The translations under genes were made by a program, and so were the position numbers. From contig CM057832.1 in assembly GCA_030068075.1 (NCBI GenBank), forward strand, positions 78,958,502 through 79,022,501: 64,000 nucleotides of DNA, given 5' to 3'. Source of the DNA: Paguma larvata. Taxonomy: Eukaryota; Chordata; Mammalia; Carnivora; Viverridae. Position 1 is the stretch's first letter, and the number at the start of each line of letters is the position of its first letter. Under the pieces are notes generated by a model. The model was not told the origin of the DNA and did not search any database. It was given only the letters and a program-made list of their open reading frames with translations. This document shows, in pieces, positions 45,321-56,487 of this stretch.

Positions 45321-45466
45321 AATGACTATATTTTTCATGTGCAGAAGTTCTATCTGGTTCCCTTTCAAATCTGCCTGCGTGTTGTTTCATAGAGTATTTA
45401 CTGCCTTTTGTTATGTGTTCAATGCTTTTGGGGGGGGTGGTCTCTATTTTCAAAGTAGTTATTTAA

Positions 45467-45672
45467 ATTTTTTTTATGTTTTTTTTATTTTTGAGACAGA
45501 GACAGAGCATGAATGGGGGAGGGGCAGAGAGAGGGAGACATAGAATCTGAAGCAGGCTCCAGGCTCTGAGCTGTTTGCACAGAGCCTGATGCGGGGCTCA
45601 AACTCATGAACTGTGAGATCATGACCTGAGTTGAAGTTGGACACTTAACCAACTGAGCCACCCGGGTGCCTC
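45467..45672 (-). mobile_element. CAN-SINE, minus
   Basis: Reversed head GAGCCACCCGGGTGCC. Flanks CAAAGTAGTTATTTA and AAAATAGTTACTTTA suggest a decayed duplication. Confidence 0.92.
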
Positions 45673-45939
45673 TAAAATAGTTACTTTAAAGTGTCTATCA
45701 AAAAATTTCATCCAATGAAGTCTTGGGTATCTAATTCTGCTGTGTGTTGACCGCTGACCAAATCCATTGTACTGTAGGATTGTGAGTCCTTCTGTGCAGT
45801 TTTATATATGGCAAAGGTGTGGTGCCTGTTTTGAGAGTGCATGGCCCTCTAAAAAAGGTTTAACTTTGTTTTTACCAGTTGCCCCAACCGTCCTCACTGG
45901 CCAGAGACACAATTTCATGTGAAATTTTTAGAGTGTGGA

Positions 45940-46138
45940 GGGGCACCTGGGTGGCTCAGTCAGTTAAGTGTCCGACTTCGGTTCAGGTCATAATCTTGCT
46001 ATTCGTGAGTTCGAGCCCCACATCGGGCTTGCTCCCATCAGTGTGGAGCCTACTTCAGATCCTCTGTCCCTCTCTTCCCTTTCCTGCTTGCACGCGCACG
46101 CTTTCACTCTCTCAAACTAAATGAACATTAAAAAATTT
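45940..46138 (+). mobile_element. CAN-SINE with target duplication, plus
   Basis: Head GGGGCACCTGGGTGGCTCAG. Perfect 15-bp repeats TTTTTAGAGTGTGGA at 45,925-45,939 and 46,139-46,153. Confidence 0.96.
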
Positions 46139-46360
46139 TTTTTAGAGTGTGGATTTCCAGACCATGAAGTGTTGATGGATGAAAGAGAATGTTTATATCC
46201 CTTGTGATTCTTGGAATACACACATGGATTTGTTATTACACTAAATGCTTTTATTGAGCATTTGCTTATTTAATCCAGATATATTTGCTGAGTATGGTAG
46301 GCAGTGGGGATACAAAATTGGCAAAGCAACCATTCTTTTTTTTTTTTTAATTTAAAATAG

Positions 46361-46366
46361 TTTATT
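46361..46366 (-). terminator. L1 polyadenylation signal AATAAA
   Basis: TTTATT on the plus strand, about 15 bp before the start of the A tail on the minus strand. The element ends directly in the tail. Confidence 0.85.
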
Positions 46367-46491
46367 TTCAAATTGGTTTACATAAAACACCCAGTGTTCA
46401 TCCCAACATGTGCCCTTTTTTAATGCCCATCACCCCCTCTCCCCCCCCCATCTCCCTCACCCTCAGTTTGTTCTTAGTCTTTGAGAGTCTC

Positions 46492-49400
46492 TTATGTTTT
46501 ATCTCCCTCCCTCTCTGTGTCTTTTTTTTCTTTCCCCTCTTCCCCTCCCCCTGGTTTTTGCTTAATCTCACCAAGTCCACCTATTCGTGGAAACATATGG
46601 TATCTGTCTTTTTCTGATTGACTTATTTCACTTAACATAATACCCTCCAGTTCCATCCATGTTGCTACGCATGGCCAGATTTCATTTTTTCTCATTGCCA
46701 CATAGTAGTCCATTGTATATATGTACCACATCTTCTTTATCCACTCGTCAGTTGATGGGCACTTAGTTTCTTTCCATGTTTTGGCTATTGTCGAAAGTGC
46801 TGCTATGAACATTGGGGTACACGTGCCCCTGTGCATCAGCAATCCTGTGTCTCTTGGGTAGATTCCTAGCAGGGCTATTGCTGGATCATAGGGTAGCTCT
46901 ATTTTCATTTTTTTGAGGAACCTCCACACCGTTTTCCAGAGTGGCTGCACCAGTTTGCATTCCCACCAACAATGTAGGAGGGTGCCTACTTCTCCACATC
47001 CTCGCCAGCATCTATAGTTTCCTGATTTGTTTATCTTAGCCACTCTGACTGGTGTGAGGTGGTATCGCAGTGTGGTTTTGATTTGTATTTCCCTGATGAT
47101 GAGTGACATTGAACATCATTTCAAGTGTCTATTTGCCATCTGAATGTCCTCTTTGGAGAAGTGTCTATTCATATCTTCTACCCATTTCTTCACTGGGTTG
47201 TTTGTTTTTCGGGTGTGGAGTTTGGTAAGTTCTTTATAGATTTTAGATATTAGTCCTTTATCCGATATGTCATTTGCGATGATCTTTTCCCATTCCGTTG
47301 GTTGCCTATTCGTTTTGTTGGTTGTTTCTTTTGCTGTGCAGAAGCTTTTTATCTTGATGAGGTCCCAATAGTTCATCTTTGCTTTTAATTCCCTTGCCTT
47401 TGGAGACGTGTCAGTAAGAAATTGGTGCGTCTTAGGTCAAAGAGGCTTTTTCCTGCTTTTTCCTCTAGGATTTTGACGGTTTCCTGTCTCACATTCAGAT
47501 CTTTTATCCATTTAGAATTTATTTATGTGAGTGGTGTAAGAAAGTGGTCTAGTTTCATTCTTTTGCAAGTTGCTGTCCAATTCTCCCAGCACCATTTATT
47601 AAAGAGGCTGTCTTTTTTCCATTGAATACATTTTCCCGCTTTATCAAAGATTAGTTGGCCATATACTTGCGGGTCCATTTCTGAGTTTTCTATTCTATTC
47701 CATTGGTCTATGTGTCTGTTTTTGTGCCAATACCATACAGTCTTGATGACCACCGCTTTGTAGTAGAGGTTAAAGTCTGGGATTGTAATGCCTCCCGCCT
47801 TGGTTTTATTCTTCAGTATTATTTTGGCTATTCGAGGTCTTTTGTGGTTCCATACAAATTTTAGGATTGTTTGCTCTAGCTTTGAGAAGAATGCTGGTGC
47901 AATTTTGATTGGGATTGCATTGAATGTGTAGATTGCTTTGGGTAGTATTGCCATTTTAACGATATTTATTCTTCCAATCCATGAGCATGGGATGTTTTTC
48001 CATTTCCTTGTGTCTTCCTCAATTTCCTTCATAAGTTTTTTATAGTTTTCAGTGTAGAGGTCTTTCACATCTTTGGTTAGGTTTATTCCTAGGTATTTTA
48101 TGGTTTTTGGTGCAATCGTGAAAGGGATTAGCTTCTTTATTTCTCTTTCTGCTGCTTCATTGTTGGTGTATAGAAATGCCACCGATTTCTGTACATTGAT
48201 TTTGTATCCTGCAACTTTGCTGAAATCATGGATCAGTTCTAGTAGGCTTTTGGTAGATTCCATCGGGTTTTCCATGTAAAGTATCATGTCATCTGCAAAA
48301 AGTGAAAGTTTGACTTCCTCCTTGCCAATCTTGATGCCTTTTATTTTGTTTTGTTGTCTGATTGCTGATGCTAAGACTTCCAACACTATGTTAAATAGCA
48401 GTGGCGAGAGTGGACACCCCTGTCGTGTTCCTGATCTCAGGGGGAAGGCTCTCAGTTTTTCCCCATTGATGATATTAGCTGTGGGCTTTTCATATATGGC
48501 TTTTATGATGTTTAAGTATGTTCCTTCTATCCCGACTTTCTCGAGAGTTTTTATTAAGAAAGGGTGCTGTATTTTGTCAAATGCTTTTTCTGCATCTATT
48601 GACAGGATCATATGGTTCTTATCTTTTCTTTTGTTGATGTGATGTATCACGTTGATTGATTTGCGAATGTTGAACCAGCCCTGCAACCCAGGGATGAATC
48701 CTACTTGATCATGGTGGATAATTCTCTTTATGTGTTGTTGGATTCGATTTGCTAGTATCTTATTGAAAATTTTTGCATCCATATTCATCAGGGATATTGG
48801 CCTGTAATTCTCCTTCTTTGCTGGATCTCTATCTGGTTTGGGAATCAAAGTGATGCTGGCTTCATAGAATGAGTCCGGGAGTTTCCCTTCCGTTTCAATT
48901 TTTTGGAACAGCTTGAGGAGGATAGGAATTAACTCTATTTTAAATGTCTGGTAAAATTCCGCAGGAAAGCCGTCTGGTCCAGGGCTTTTATTTGCTGGGA
49001 GATTTTTGATAACTGATTCTATTTCTTCACTAGTTATGGGTCTGTTCAATTTTTCGATTTCTTCCCGTTTGAGTTTTGGTAGCGTGTGGCTATTTAGGAA
49101 GCTGTCCATTTCTTCCAGATTGCCAAGTTTGGTGGCGTATAATTTTTCATAGTATTCTCTGATGATTGTTTGTATCTCTGAGGGATTGGTTGTAATTTCT
49201 CCCTTTTCATTCACGATTTTATCTATTTGAGTTCTCTCTCTTTTCTTTTTGAGAAGCCTGGCTAGAGGTTTGTCTATTTTGTTTATTTTTTCAAAGAACC
49301 AGCTTTTGGTTTCATTGATCTGTTCCACTACCTTTTCTGTCTCCATATGGTTAATTTGTGCTCTGATCTTAGTTATTTCTCTCTTTCTGCTGGGCTTGGG

Positions 49401-50462
49401 TTGTTTTATTTGTTCTGCTTCTAGTTCCTTTAGGCGCGCTGTTAGAATTTGTGTTATTGATTTTTCTTGTTTCTTGAGATGGGCCTGGATTGCAATATAT
49501 TTCCCTCTCAGGACTGCTTTTGCTGCGTCCCAGAGCGTTTGGATTGTTGTATTTTCATTTTCATTTGTTTCCATGTATTTTTTAATTTCTTCTCTGATGG
49601 CTTGGTTGACCCAGTCATCTTTTAGTAGGTTATTTCTTAGCCGCCATGTTCTTGGATATTTTCCAGGCTTTCTCCTGTGGTTGATTTCAAGTTTCAAAGC
49701 ATTGTGGTCTGACAGTGTACACGGTATGATCTCAATTCTTTTATATTTATTCAGAGCTTCCCTGTGCCCCAGAATGTGATCTATCTTGGAAAATGTACCG
49801 TGTGCAGTTGAGAAGAACGTAAATTCCTTTGCTTCTGGATGAAGGACCCTAAAGATGTCTGTGAGGCCCATCTGTTCTAATGTGTCGTTCAGGGCTATTG
49901 TTTCTGTGGAGATTTTCTGATTTGTGGATCTATCCAATGCTGAGAGTGGAGTGTTGAGATCCCCTACTATTAGGACATTTTTATCGATGAGGTTGCTAAT
50001 GTTTGTAATTAGTTGTTTTACAAATTTGGGTGCCCCCAAATTCGGTGCGTAGATATTTACAATTGTTAGCTCTTCCTGCTGGATGGTCCCTGAGACTATT
50101 ATATAATGTCCTTCTTCATCTCTTATTACATCGTTCATTTTAAAGTCTAATTTGTCTGATATAAGTGTGGCTACTCCGGCTTTCTTCTGCCTTCCAGTAG
50201 CATGGTAGATAGTTTTCCATCCCCTCACTTTCAATCTGAAGGTGTCTTCAGGTTTAAGATGAGTTTCTTGAAGGCAGCAAATAGATGGGTCTTGTTTTTT
50301 AATCCATTCTGTTATCCTGTGTCTTTTGATTGGCGCATTTAGTCCATTTACATTCAGTGTTAATATTGAAAAATATGGGCTTACAGTCACTGTATTATCT
50401 GTAGGTTTCATGATTGTAAGGCTGTCTCTGGCAGTTTGTGTTCTTTGCAGGTTTGCCTTCAT
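46492..50462 (-). pseudogene. L1 ORF2 (endonuclease/reverse transcriptase), broken
   Basis: ORF2 protein of the L1, which nicks target DNA and copies the RNA. An uninterrupted 979-codon frame runs 50,462-47,523. It holds the AP-like endonuclease ([33 protein letters not shown]) in the first 250 residues and the reverse transcriptase with catalytic FADDMILY (Asp pair at about 724-725). Then TAA replaces a Lys codon in the LTPLT/INSKW stretch (47,523-47,525), a frameshift falls between there and 47,376, and TGA occurs at 47,110-47,112. The last frame, to 46,492, has the Cys-rich [17 protein letters not shown] domain. Only the C-terminal 280 or so residues are damaged; a truncated protein would keep both catalytic domains but lose the Cys-rich part. 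A second Met (codon 18) may be the true start. Confidence 0.96.
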
Positions 50463-51352
50463 AGAATGCCCCTCAGGATCTCTTGCAGTGCTGGCTTATT
50501 TGTGATAAATTCTTTCAGTTTTTGTTTGTTGGGAAAAACCTTGATCTCTCCTTCTATTCTGAATGACAGGCTAGCCGGATACAGAATTCTTGGTTGCAGG
50601 TCCTTCTTGCTCATCACATTGAAGATATCCTGCCATTCCTTTCTGGCTTGCCAAGTTTCTGTAGATAAGTCTGCTACTACCCTTATAGGTCTCCCTTTGT
50701 ATGTTAGGGTTCTTTTGTCCCTAGCTGCTTTCAGGATTCTCTCCCTATCTTTGTATTTTGCCAGCTTCACTATGATGTGCCATGCAGAAGGTCTATTCAA
50801 GTTACGTCTGAGGGGAGTTCTCTGTGCCCCTTGGATTTCCATGCCCTTTTCCTTCCTCATGTTGGTGAAATTCTCAGCAATGATTTGTTCAAGAACCCCT
50901 TCGACTCCTTTCTCTCTCTCTTCTTCCTCTGGGACTCCTATGATACGGATATTGTTTCTTTTGAGTTCATCGCTCAGCTCTCGAATTCTCCTTTCCTGTT
51001 CCTGGATCAGCTTCTCTCTCTTTTTATCTGCTTCCTCTTTTTCAATGATTTTGTCTTCTAAGGCACTAACTCTTTCCTTTACCTCTTCAATCCGTGCTGT
51101 GGCTGCTTCCAGTTTCCCCTGTATTTCTTCTAATTTCTTCTTTAATTCTTCCTGCCCGTTTTTAAGGTCCTTGAACTCTGCCGCGCGGGACCCCTTGCAT
51201 TCTTCTAAGCTTTTTTCAAGGCCAGCGATTAGTTTTATGATTGTCATTCTATATTCATGTTCTGTTATGTTGCTTATATCTGTTTTCATTAATTCTTGAG
51301 CTGTCACTGCTTCTTGTGGATTCTTTTGAGGAGAATTCTTCCGTCTCGTCAT
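50459..51352 (-). CDS. L1 ORF1 RNA-binding protein (297 aa), intact
   Basis: Full-length open frame for the L1 ORF1 nucleic-acid chaperone, which coats its own RNA as trimers in cytoplasmic particles. Visible layout: a polar N-terminus ([11 protein letters not shown]), a long heptad-rich coiled coil from about residue 35 to 135 ([20 protein letters not shown]...), an RRM-like domain beginning [13 protein letters not shown], and a C-terminal domain with [12 protein letters not shown] and [13 protein letters not shown]. It is shorter than human L1 ORF1p (338 aa), mostly in the N-terminal part. The stop TGA overlaps the next ATG (ATGA at 50,462-50,459), giving no spacer before ORF2. Possibly still translatable. 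Confidence 0.96.
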   Translation of the reverse strand: MTRRKNSPQKNPQEAVTAQELMKTDISNITEHEYRMTIIKLIAGLEKSLEECKGSRAAEFKDLKNGQEELKKKLEEIQGKLEAATARIEEVKERVSALEDKIIEKEEADKKREKLIQEQERRIRELSDELKRNNIRIIGVPEEEEREKGVEGVLEQIIAENFTNMRKEKGMEIQGAQRTPLRRNLNRPSAWHIIVKLAKYKDRERILKAARDKRTLTYKGRPIRVVADLSTETWQARKEWQDIFNVMSKKDLQPRILYPASLSFRIEGEIKVFPNKQKLKEFITNKPALQEILRGIL

Positions 51353-52239
51353 TTTGGCTGGATGTGTTTTGGGTTGTTTCTTGAAGTTGCCCTGGAAAGG
51401 AAAACAGACTGACAGACAAACAGAAAACAGAAATACTCAAACGTACTAACAAATGATACAGACAAGCGGTTCACAACAGCAAAAAGAATAACAAATGACA
51501 CTCTGAGGACAATGTCCTGAAATACCAGCTACACGGTAAGGACAGGGTGTGTACTGTGCTGGTGGCAGAGCGTCTACAGAGAGAATAATGACAGTTCCGG
51601 GGGAAAGAAGGCAATGGTCTTTGCCCGGGTAGAGTGGCTAAAGAGCTTAATCCAGACTGAGAGAAATCAGAATAAGGACGGTTACAAGGAAAAAGGAATG
51701 AAGACAGAAATTGCTCGGGTGAGATTATGTGGACTGGTTATTCCAGAGAGAGAATAAGGGAAGTACAGAAGGAGATGAAAAACATGCCTTTAGAGAGTGG
51801 AATAAGATTTTGTTTAAGTCAGCCAGGCCTCTGGATAGTCAGCTCAGGAGTGGGGATCAGTAAGAAGAATAACGGGGAGCATCTATTTTAAAAAGAAATG
51901 ACCTGGAGTTACTCCAGGCAGCGGTCTGGACTTGGCCTCTGTAGCTCCCGCGGAGAAGTGTCACTCCTGCGCAGATGGGCGTGGTTTAGTGTAGGCGGGA
52001 GTTCTCCACTGAGGCAAGGATGGCTCTGGGAGTGACTTCCTGGGGCCGGTGCTTATGGGCCCGTAAGACAACAATGGCGTCCCTTCCGTCCTTTGTTCCC
52101 AGTCCCAGGGCTTCCACTCGCCCCCTTGTTTGTGTCCTTACTCCGCTATGGGCACCGGCGCAGTGCGGTCCACTGGAAGGTGGGCGCCTGCCTGCTTGCC
52201 ACCCCCCAACCTTCTGCAAATGTGTCAGGGTTAGAGGTG

Positions 52240-52760
52240 CTCCACAGGTGACTGAGGGCACCCCCGGCATCCGGTCGCGCTGAGGGCTACCCACTCGCCT
52301 GGCGGGGGCGACTTGCGCGCACTCCCCGCTCAGGCGACCGCAGTAGTGGCAGTCCCAGCGTTTGATCGCACCCCACAGGGCCCTCCGCGGCGACTAGCGC
52401 CTGATCCGGGCTCCAGCGGGCAGTGGCAATGGTCCCTGGTCGCCAGCTCTCCAGGGGATGGTGGCGCGACTGGCGCACAATCCCTGTTGAGGTGGTCCCA
52501 GCGATGCAGCGGTCCCAGCAGTTTTTCGCTTTCCACCGAGCGCCCCAGCAGCGACTAGCGCGCACTCCCCGCTCCGCCGGCAGCCGCGTGTCTGTCCCAG
52601 CGGTTTTTCGCTCTCCACGGGGCGCAGCAGCGACTAGCGGGCACTCCCCGTTCCGCTGGCAGCAGCCCGCGATCCCGCGGTTGTTCGCTCAGGGGGCCGG
52701 AGGCCGCAGCGGTGCCTGGCGCGCACTCCCCGCTCCAGCGATAGCAGCGGCAGAGGTCCC
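52240..52760 (-). repeat. About six degenerate 80-bp tandem units in the L1 5'UTR
   Basis: The anchor GCGCACTCCCCGCTC, or a close variant, recurs on the plus strand at 52,317, 52,397, 52,473, 52,560, 52,639 and 52,721, with spacings of 80, 76, 87, 79 and 82 bp. Between anchors a second block (GTCCCAGCGGTTTTTCGCT-like) also recurs. This amounts to a monomeric promoter array like those known in rodent L1s. Confidence 0.85.
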
Positions 52761-53184
52761 GCTATTGCTCCCTCCTCACGCTGCTGGCGGCTAAGCAACT
52801 CTGGGCCGGGCGGGCTGCCTGTGCCTCCGTCCGCGGTCCAGCACAAGGAGAGTTCTGCTGGGTTCTGCTGTTAGACACAGAGCTTCTCCTCCTAAGCCCT
52901 GTCTTTAGGGGCTGGATGTTGGTGGACTCCCCCTCTCTGTAACTCTCCTTCGGATGTTGGGGACTTTCCCCGCTGTCCCCACTCACCCTCCCCCCAGCTC
53001 AGTTTCCCGAGTTCGTTTTGTCCGTTCTCGGTTAGACTCACGGTCTTAGGGCGTTGTCTATGTTTCTTGCGTTCCTTGTAAGCTGCTACACCTTTTCTGC
53101 CAGGTTCTTGGAGTTGAGAATCTCTCTGTTTCGGTCCCTCTCAATTAAAAAAAACAAGGGAAACTTTGGTCCTCCCTACTCCTC

Positions 53185-53197
53185 CGCCATCTTGGTC
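53185..53197 (-). promoter_or_regulatory. YY1-like site at the L1 start
   Basis: CCGCCATCTTGGT on plus (ACCAAGATGGCGG on minus), within 25 bp of the L1 5' end. In human L1 a YY1 site at this place fixes the transcription start; the same role here is inferred. Confidence 0.8.
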
Positions 53198-53529
53198 CCC
53201 CCTCTCCAAAGCAACCATTCTTGAGGAGATGGACATAAAAACGCGACTTCAGGTTTAGCATGATAAATTTTGCTAGGGAATCTATATAAAGGGAGCAGCC
53301 CAGAAGCACCAGTAACAGTGGATGGAATAGGAAGAGCAAAGGAGAAGGCATTTGCCCATGTTCTGGTTAAAATGAGCCTAGTATTGGCTAGTACGAAAGA
53401 AAAATGTGATAAAATGACAAGATTATACGGTTGCTTCATCCTTAAGATGGCACTATAAACTCACAGTTCCTTTGTAGAGAAAGAATACATTAAAAATAAA
53501 TGCAATTTATCAAAAAAAAAACCACTCAA

Positions 53530-53795
53530 ACATTTCAGTATAACTAGAAATGGCTCTTATGTGTCAGACACTAAGCGCTTATAAGTAATATTTTCGTTTC
53601 ATCTTTACAGCAACCTTAAGAAGTAGAGACATGGAGTCTCTACTTCTCTCTCTCCTAAGAATAGGGATCAGAGAGGGTGTAAGCAACTTGCCCCCAGTCC
53701 CGAAGTTGGTTACTGGCAAAGCCAGGATTTTAACAGAGAACCCTGAATCCAGAAACCCTGTGCTTAATCACTATGCTGTGTCCATCTGTAAAGTA
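53530..53795 (-). repeat. MIR
   Basis: TATGTGTCAGACACTAAGCGC, TTACAGCAACCTTAAGAAG, CAACTTGCCCCCAGTCCCGAAG, TGTGCTTAATCACTATGCTGTG: a nearly complete inverted MIR. Confidence 0.85.
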
Positions 53796-54904
53796 ATTCA
53801 CATGTAGAGAACGCAACATTAGAATGATTACTCATGAGAGCTCTCCCCACCCACTGTCTCAAGTTCTGGTGTAATCACCCTAGAAAACATGTCTCCTATA
53901 AGGGAATAAGAAGGAAGAGAGCCCAGTCTCCACCCATAGAGTCACGGAAGACATCCGGGCACTGGGAACGCTGCATTAGTAGGTCTCTGTTGGTTCTCAC
54001 CTCAGCCTGGGTTGCGGCAGGAGGCTAGCCCTGCTCTTCCTGGTCAGCTGCCCCTCTGAGACCCTTCCATAGCACCTGGACATAAGACCTCATTGAATTT
54101 AGTGCTCCAAGTTGTGCTGATTGGTTTGGATCTCTGTTTTTCTCACTAATCTGTGAGCATCTTCATAACCTCTATGCTGGGCAAAATGCCTGGAGCGTAG
54201 ATTTCTCACCAAATCTTTGCTTTTCTTCTCCACATTAAACCAGACCTTCTATCAGAGGTACTATTTTCTCCTTCGCTTCCTTCTACACACAAATAATCTT
54301 CAACCCACACAGCAAATTGTAGGAGAGAAGGCAATCTGTGTGGAGAAAGCAGTTTTACTTTGAAGCACTTGTGTGTTTAGAGAAGAGTTAAAATAAATGC
54401 AAATACTGCGTGGTACCTATTACCTAGTATGCCTCCCCTAAAGGTATTTCTAAACCTGAGGAAACATACTGTGCTAACTAGCCTTTCCTATTTTCACCCA
54501 GGCAAAGTAGAGTTAAAATGAATGCCAAGGGCAACCTGGACAGGAAGAGAAGCATCCAAAATCCGAATCCTCCAAAAGGAACATAGGTGAGGAAGGTAAA
54601 TTAAACCACTCACCTTCTACCTCCTCTCTTCTGTATGAACGTCAGGTTGTTTCTTAGCAACAACTGGTAACAATTACTTCTTTCCTTTCTTCCCTGATAA
54701 CTACTTGCCAACCTCCATCTTTTTTCTCCCCAATTCCCAAAGCTGGTGACTCAAGTAGTATTTCTAGTTTGGCAACCTCTGGGGCAATTTCGGCAGCCAA
54801 TAAATCCTCTAGAGTGAGGGAAACCTGAAACCTTTGCCTCAGGTTTAAATTGGTATTGAGGATGGAGTTAGGACTGGAGGGCTGGCAGGTTCAGGAGGCA
54901 GTCA
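53796..54904. other. Intergenic, unassigned
   Basis: No repeat, frame or RNA gene recognised. Confidence 0.5.
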
Positions 54905-55135
54905 AAGATCAGAACGTAGGTTTGGCAATGAAATGCACCCAGGTTCAAACCCAAGCCCTACACTAGCTGCTGAACTTGGACAAATTCAGTTTCCCTGTTT
55001 ATATAATGGAACTATCACTAGATCGACTTCATGAGTCATTATCAGGATTAAATGAGTGAATTCATGTAAAGCTCTTTGAAAAATGTCTGAAGATAGAAAA
55101 ATTCAATAAATGTTAGCTCTGATTATTACTATGGA
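54905..55135 (+). repeat. MIR
   Basis: CCCAGGTTCAAACCCAAGCCC, GGACAAATTCAGTTTCCCTG, GGATTAAATGAGTGAATTCATG, AATTCAATAAATGTTAGCTC in consensus order. Confidence 0.85.
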
Positions 55136-55593
55136 TTTATGTAATCTATACGCGAGGAGGCTGGTGAATGACTTCATTCAGTCACTGTGTATGAGTGACT
55201 TGCTATGTACGAGATAACTGTGTTAGGTCCCAGAGACACAATTTTCATTTCTTTATTCAGCAAATATAATTAAGCTCTGGATTGGAACAATAGGTTGAGG
55301 AGATTATAGTGTCTAATATACTGTTGAGCCGCTTCACATCTTGAAATCTTCCTTCTTCAATGTTTCAACTTTATTTTGGGATTAATGGATAAGATTAATT
55401 AATTAAGTAATTAAATCGTCATGAATAGAAAGGATATGATTTGCAAAATTTTGCTTTACTGTAGAAGTGTGTTTTCTCCATAAACCTCAGGATGTTAATT
55501 TTGTACAGTTGAGAATTTTTGTTTGCCAAGTAATGGGTCTTCAGGGAAGCATGCTACTCTTCACAGATTAATTTAAGAGTTTTGACAATTTGT

Positions 55594-55691
55594 TTTGTTA
55601 AGTAATCTCTATGCCCAACGTGGGGCTCAAACTCACAACCTTGAGCTCGAGGGTCACACACTCTACCGACTGAGCCAAATAGCCAGGCACC
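55594..55691 (-). mobile_element. Older CAN-SINE fragment (SINEC type without CT tract)
   Basis: GTTAAGTAATCTCTATGCCC, ACGTGGGGCTCAAACTCACAACC, CTACCGACTGAGCCA reversed: a tRNA-like head and short body ending in AGATTACTTAAC, the pattern of older carnivore-wide SINEs. Confidence 0.75.
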
Positions 55692-55764
55692 TGAAGAGTT
55701 CTGACATTCTTGAGTGAGAATACCACCCAACTCTGTGAGGACCATGGATTTTGGGCTGGTCAAA

Positions 55765-55907
55765 GCAGGAAGAGGTATGGACTTTGGGGTCCGAGAGACC
55801 TGACTCTACTCTTCCACTTAAATAATGTGTTCACTCTTCTGATCCTCAGTTTCCTTCTCTGTAAAAAGGGACGATAATATCTCCATTTTGGAGGATGTTG
55901 GAAGGGT
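55765..55907 (+). repeat. MIR fragment
   Basis: ATGGACTTTGGGGTCCGAGAGACC, CTGATCCTCAGTTTCCTTCTCTG, AAAAAGGGACGATAATATC. Confidence 0.7.
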
Positions 55908-56055
55908 TAAATTCATTCATTCATTCATTCAACAAGTATTTCTATATTGAACACGTACTACCTCCCAGACATTCTTCTGGGTACTGAGACTACAAAAGTA
56001 AACAAAACATGCAAGAATCCCTATCCTCATAGTGTTTACATTCTAATAGGATAAA
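55908..56055 (-). repeat. L2 3'-end fragment
   Basis: (ATTC)n then AACAAGTATTTCTATATTGAAC, GACATTCTTCTGGGTACTGAG, AAACAAAACATGCAAGAATCCC, TAGTGTTTACATTCTAATAGG: inverted L2 terminus. Confidence 0.7.
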
Positions 56056-56111
56056 ATTTCGTGAAAAATTAAGTTAGTTTACATACAATAAAACACTTTA
56101 AAAATTAACAG

Positions 56112-56290
56112 TTGGAGCACATGGGGGTTCAGTCAGTTAAGTGTCTGACTTGATTACGGATCTCTCAGTTCGTGAGTTGGAGCCTCACGTCAGGGCTCTG
56201 TGCTGACAGTGAGGAGCCTGTTTGGGATTTTCTCTCTGTCTCCCTCTCTCTGCTCCTCCCCAACTCTCTCTCAAAAATAAATAAACAAAA
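56112..56290 (+). mobile_element. CAN-SINE, plus
   Basis: Head TTGGAGCACATGGGGGTTCAGTC, body TTGGAGCCTCACGTCAGGGCTC, tail CTCTCAAAAATAAATAAAC. More diverged than most. Confidence 0.88.
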
Positions 56291-56487
56291 ATGAAAAAAA
56301 CATACATAAAAACTAATTCTTGTATCAACATATGCAGTGCTCATGTCACTAATAGAAGGCATAAAAAGAATTTAACTGAAGCAGAAATTCAAATTAGGAT
56401 CTGTAGTTGTCTATCGAAGAGATTTTTGAACAGGGAAAATAATGCAGAAATGAGTTCGTTGCTAGGGAAAAGATTTTCAAATTACCT

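Larger units (their letters stand above)
43550..45470 (-). repeat. Old L1M-like antisense sequence
   Basis: T-rich plus reading with phrases like GATTTAGCTACGTCCCATCAATG and GTTCTATCTGGTTCCCTTTCAAATC, which resemble inverted L1M ORF2/ORF1. Interrupted by SINEs at 44,111 and 45,101. Confidence 0.45.
46338..53207 (-). mobile_element. Full-length carnivore L1 retrotransposon
   Basis: A 6.87-kb non-LTR retrotransposon in the same orientation as SMC5 and MAMDC2. The 15-bp sequence AAAGCAACCATTCTT flanks it at 46,323-46,337 and 53,208-53,222, proving insertion by target-primed reverse transcription without 5' truncation. Order on the minus strand: 5'UTR (53,207-51,353), ORF1 (51,352-50,459), ORF2 (50,462 to about 46,492), 3'UTR with a G-rich tract (46,432-46,450), AATAAA and an A tail of 12 or more. 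It inserted in L2-like sequence (TTTGCTGAGTATGGTAGG... flank). ORF1 is open; ORF2 has two nonsense codons and one frameshift, so it is fairly young but not autonomous. Confidence 0.97.
51353..53207 (-). promoter_or_regulatory. L1 5'UTR/internal promoter
   Basis: 1.85-kb untranslated leader. The upstream two thirds (about 51,900-53,207) is very rich in CpG compared with neighbouring intergenic DNA; the portion next to ORF1 is A-rich. The start GGAGAGGGGGGACCAAGATG contains a YY1-type motif. It is expected to act as an internal RNA polymerase II promoter, by analogy with other mammalian L1s. Confidence 0.85.

Noticed and set aside
50436..51299. 287-codon plus frame opposite L1 ORF1, and 176-codon plus frame at 49,249-49,779
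   Set aside because: Shadows of the L1 ORF1/ORF2 coding strand; they translate to Ser/Leu/Phe-rich text with no motif.
52020..52794. Several 70-120-codon frames on both strands in the L1 5'UTR
   Set aside because: CpG-rich leader of the L1; all frames are short, overlapping and without motifs.
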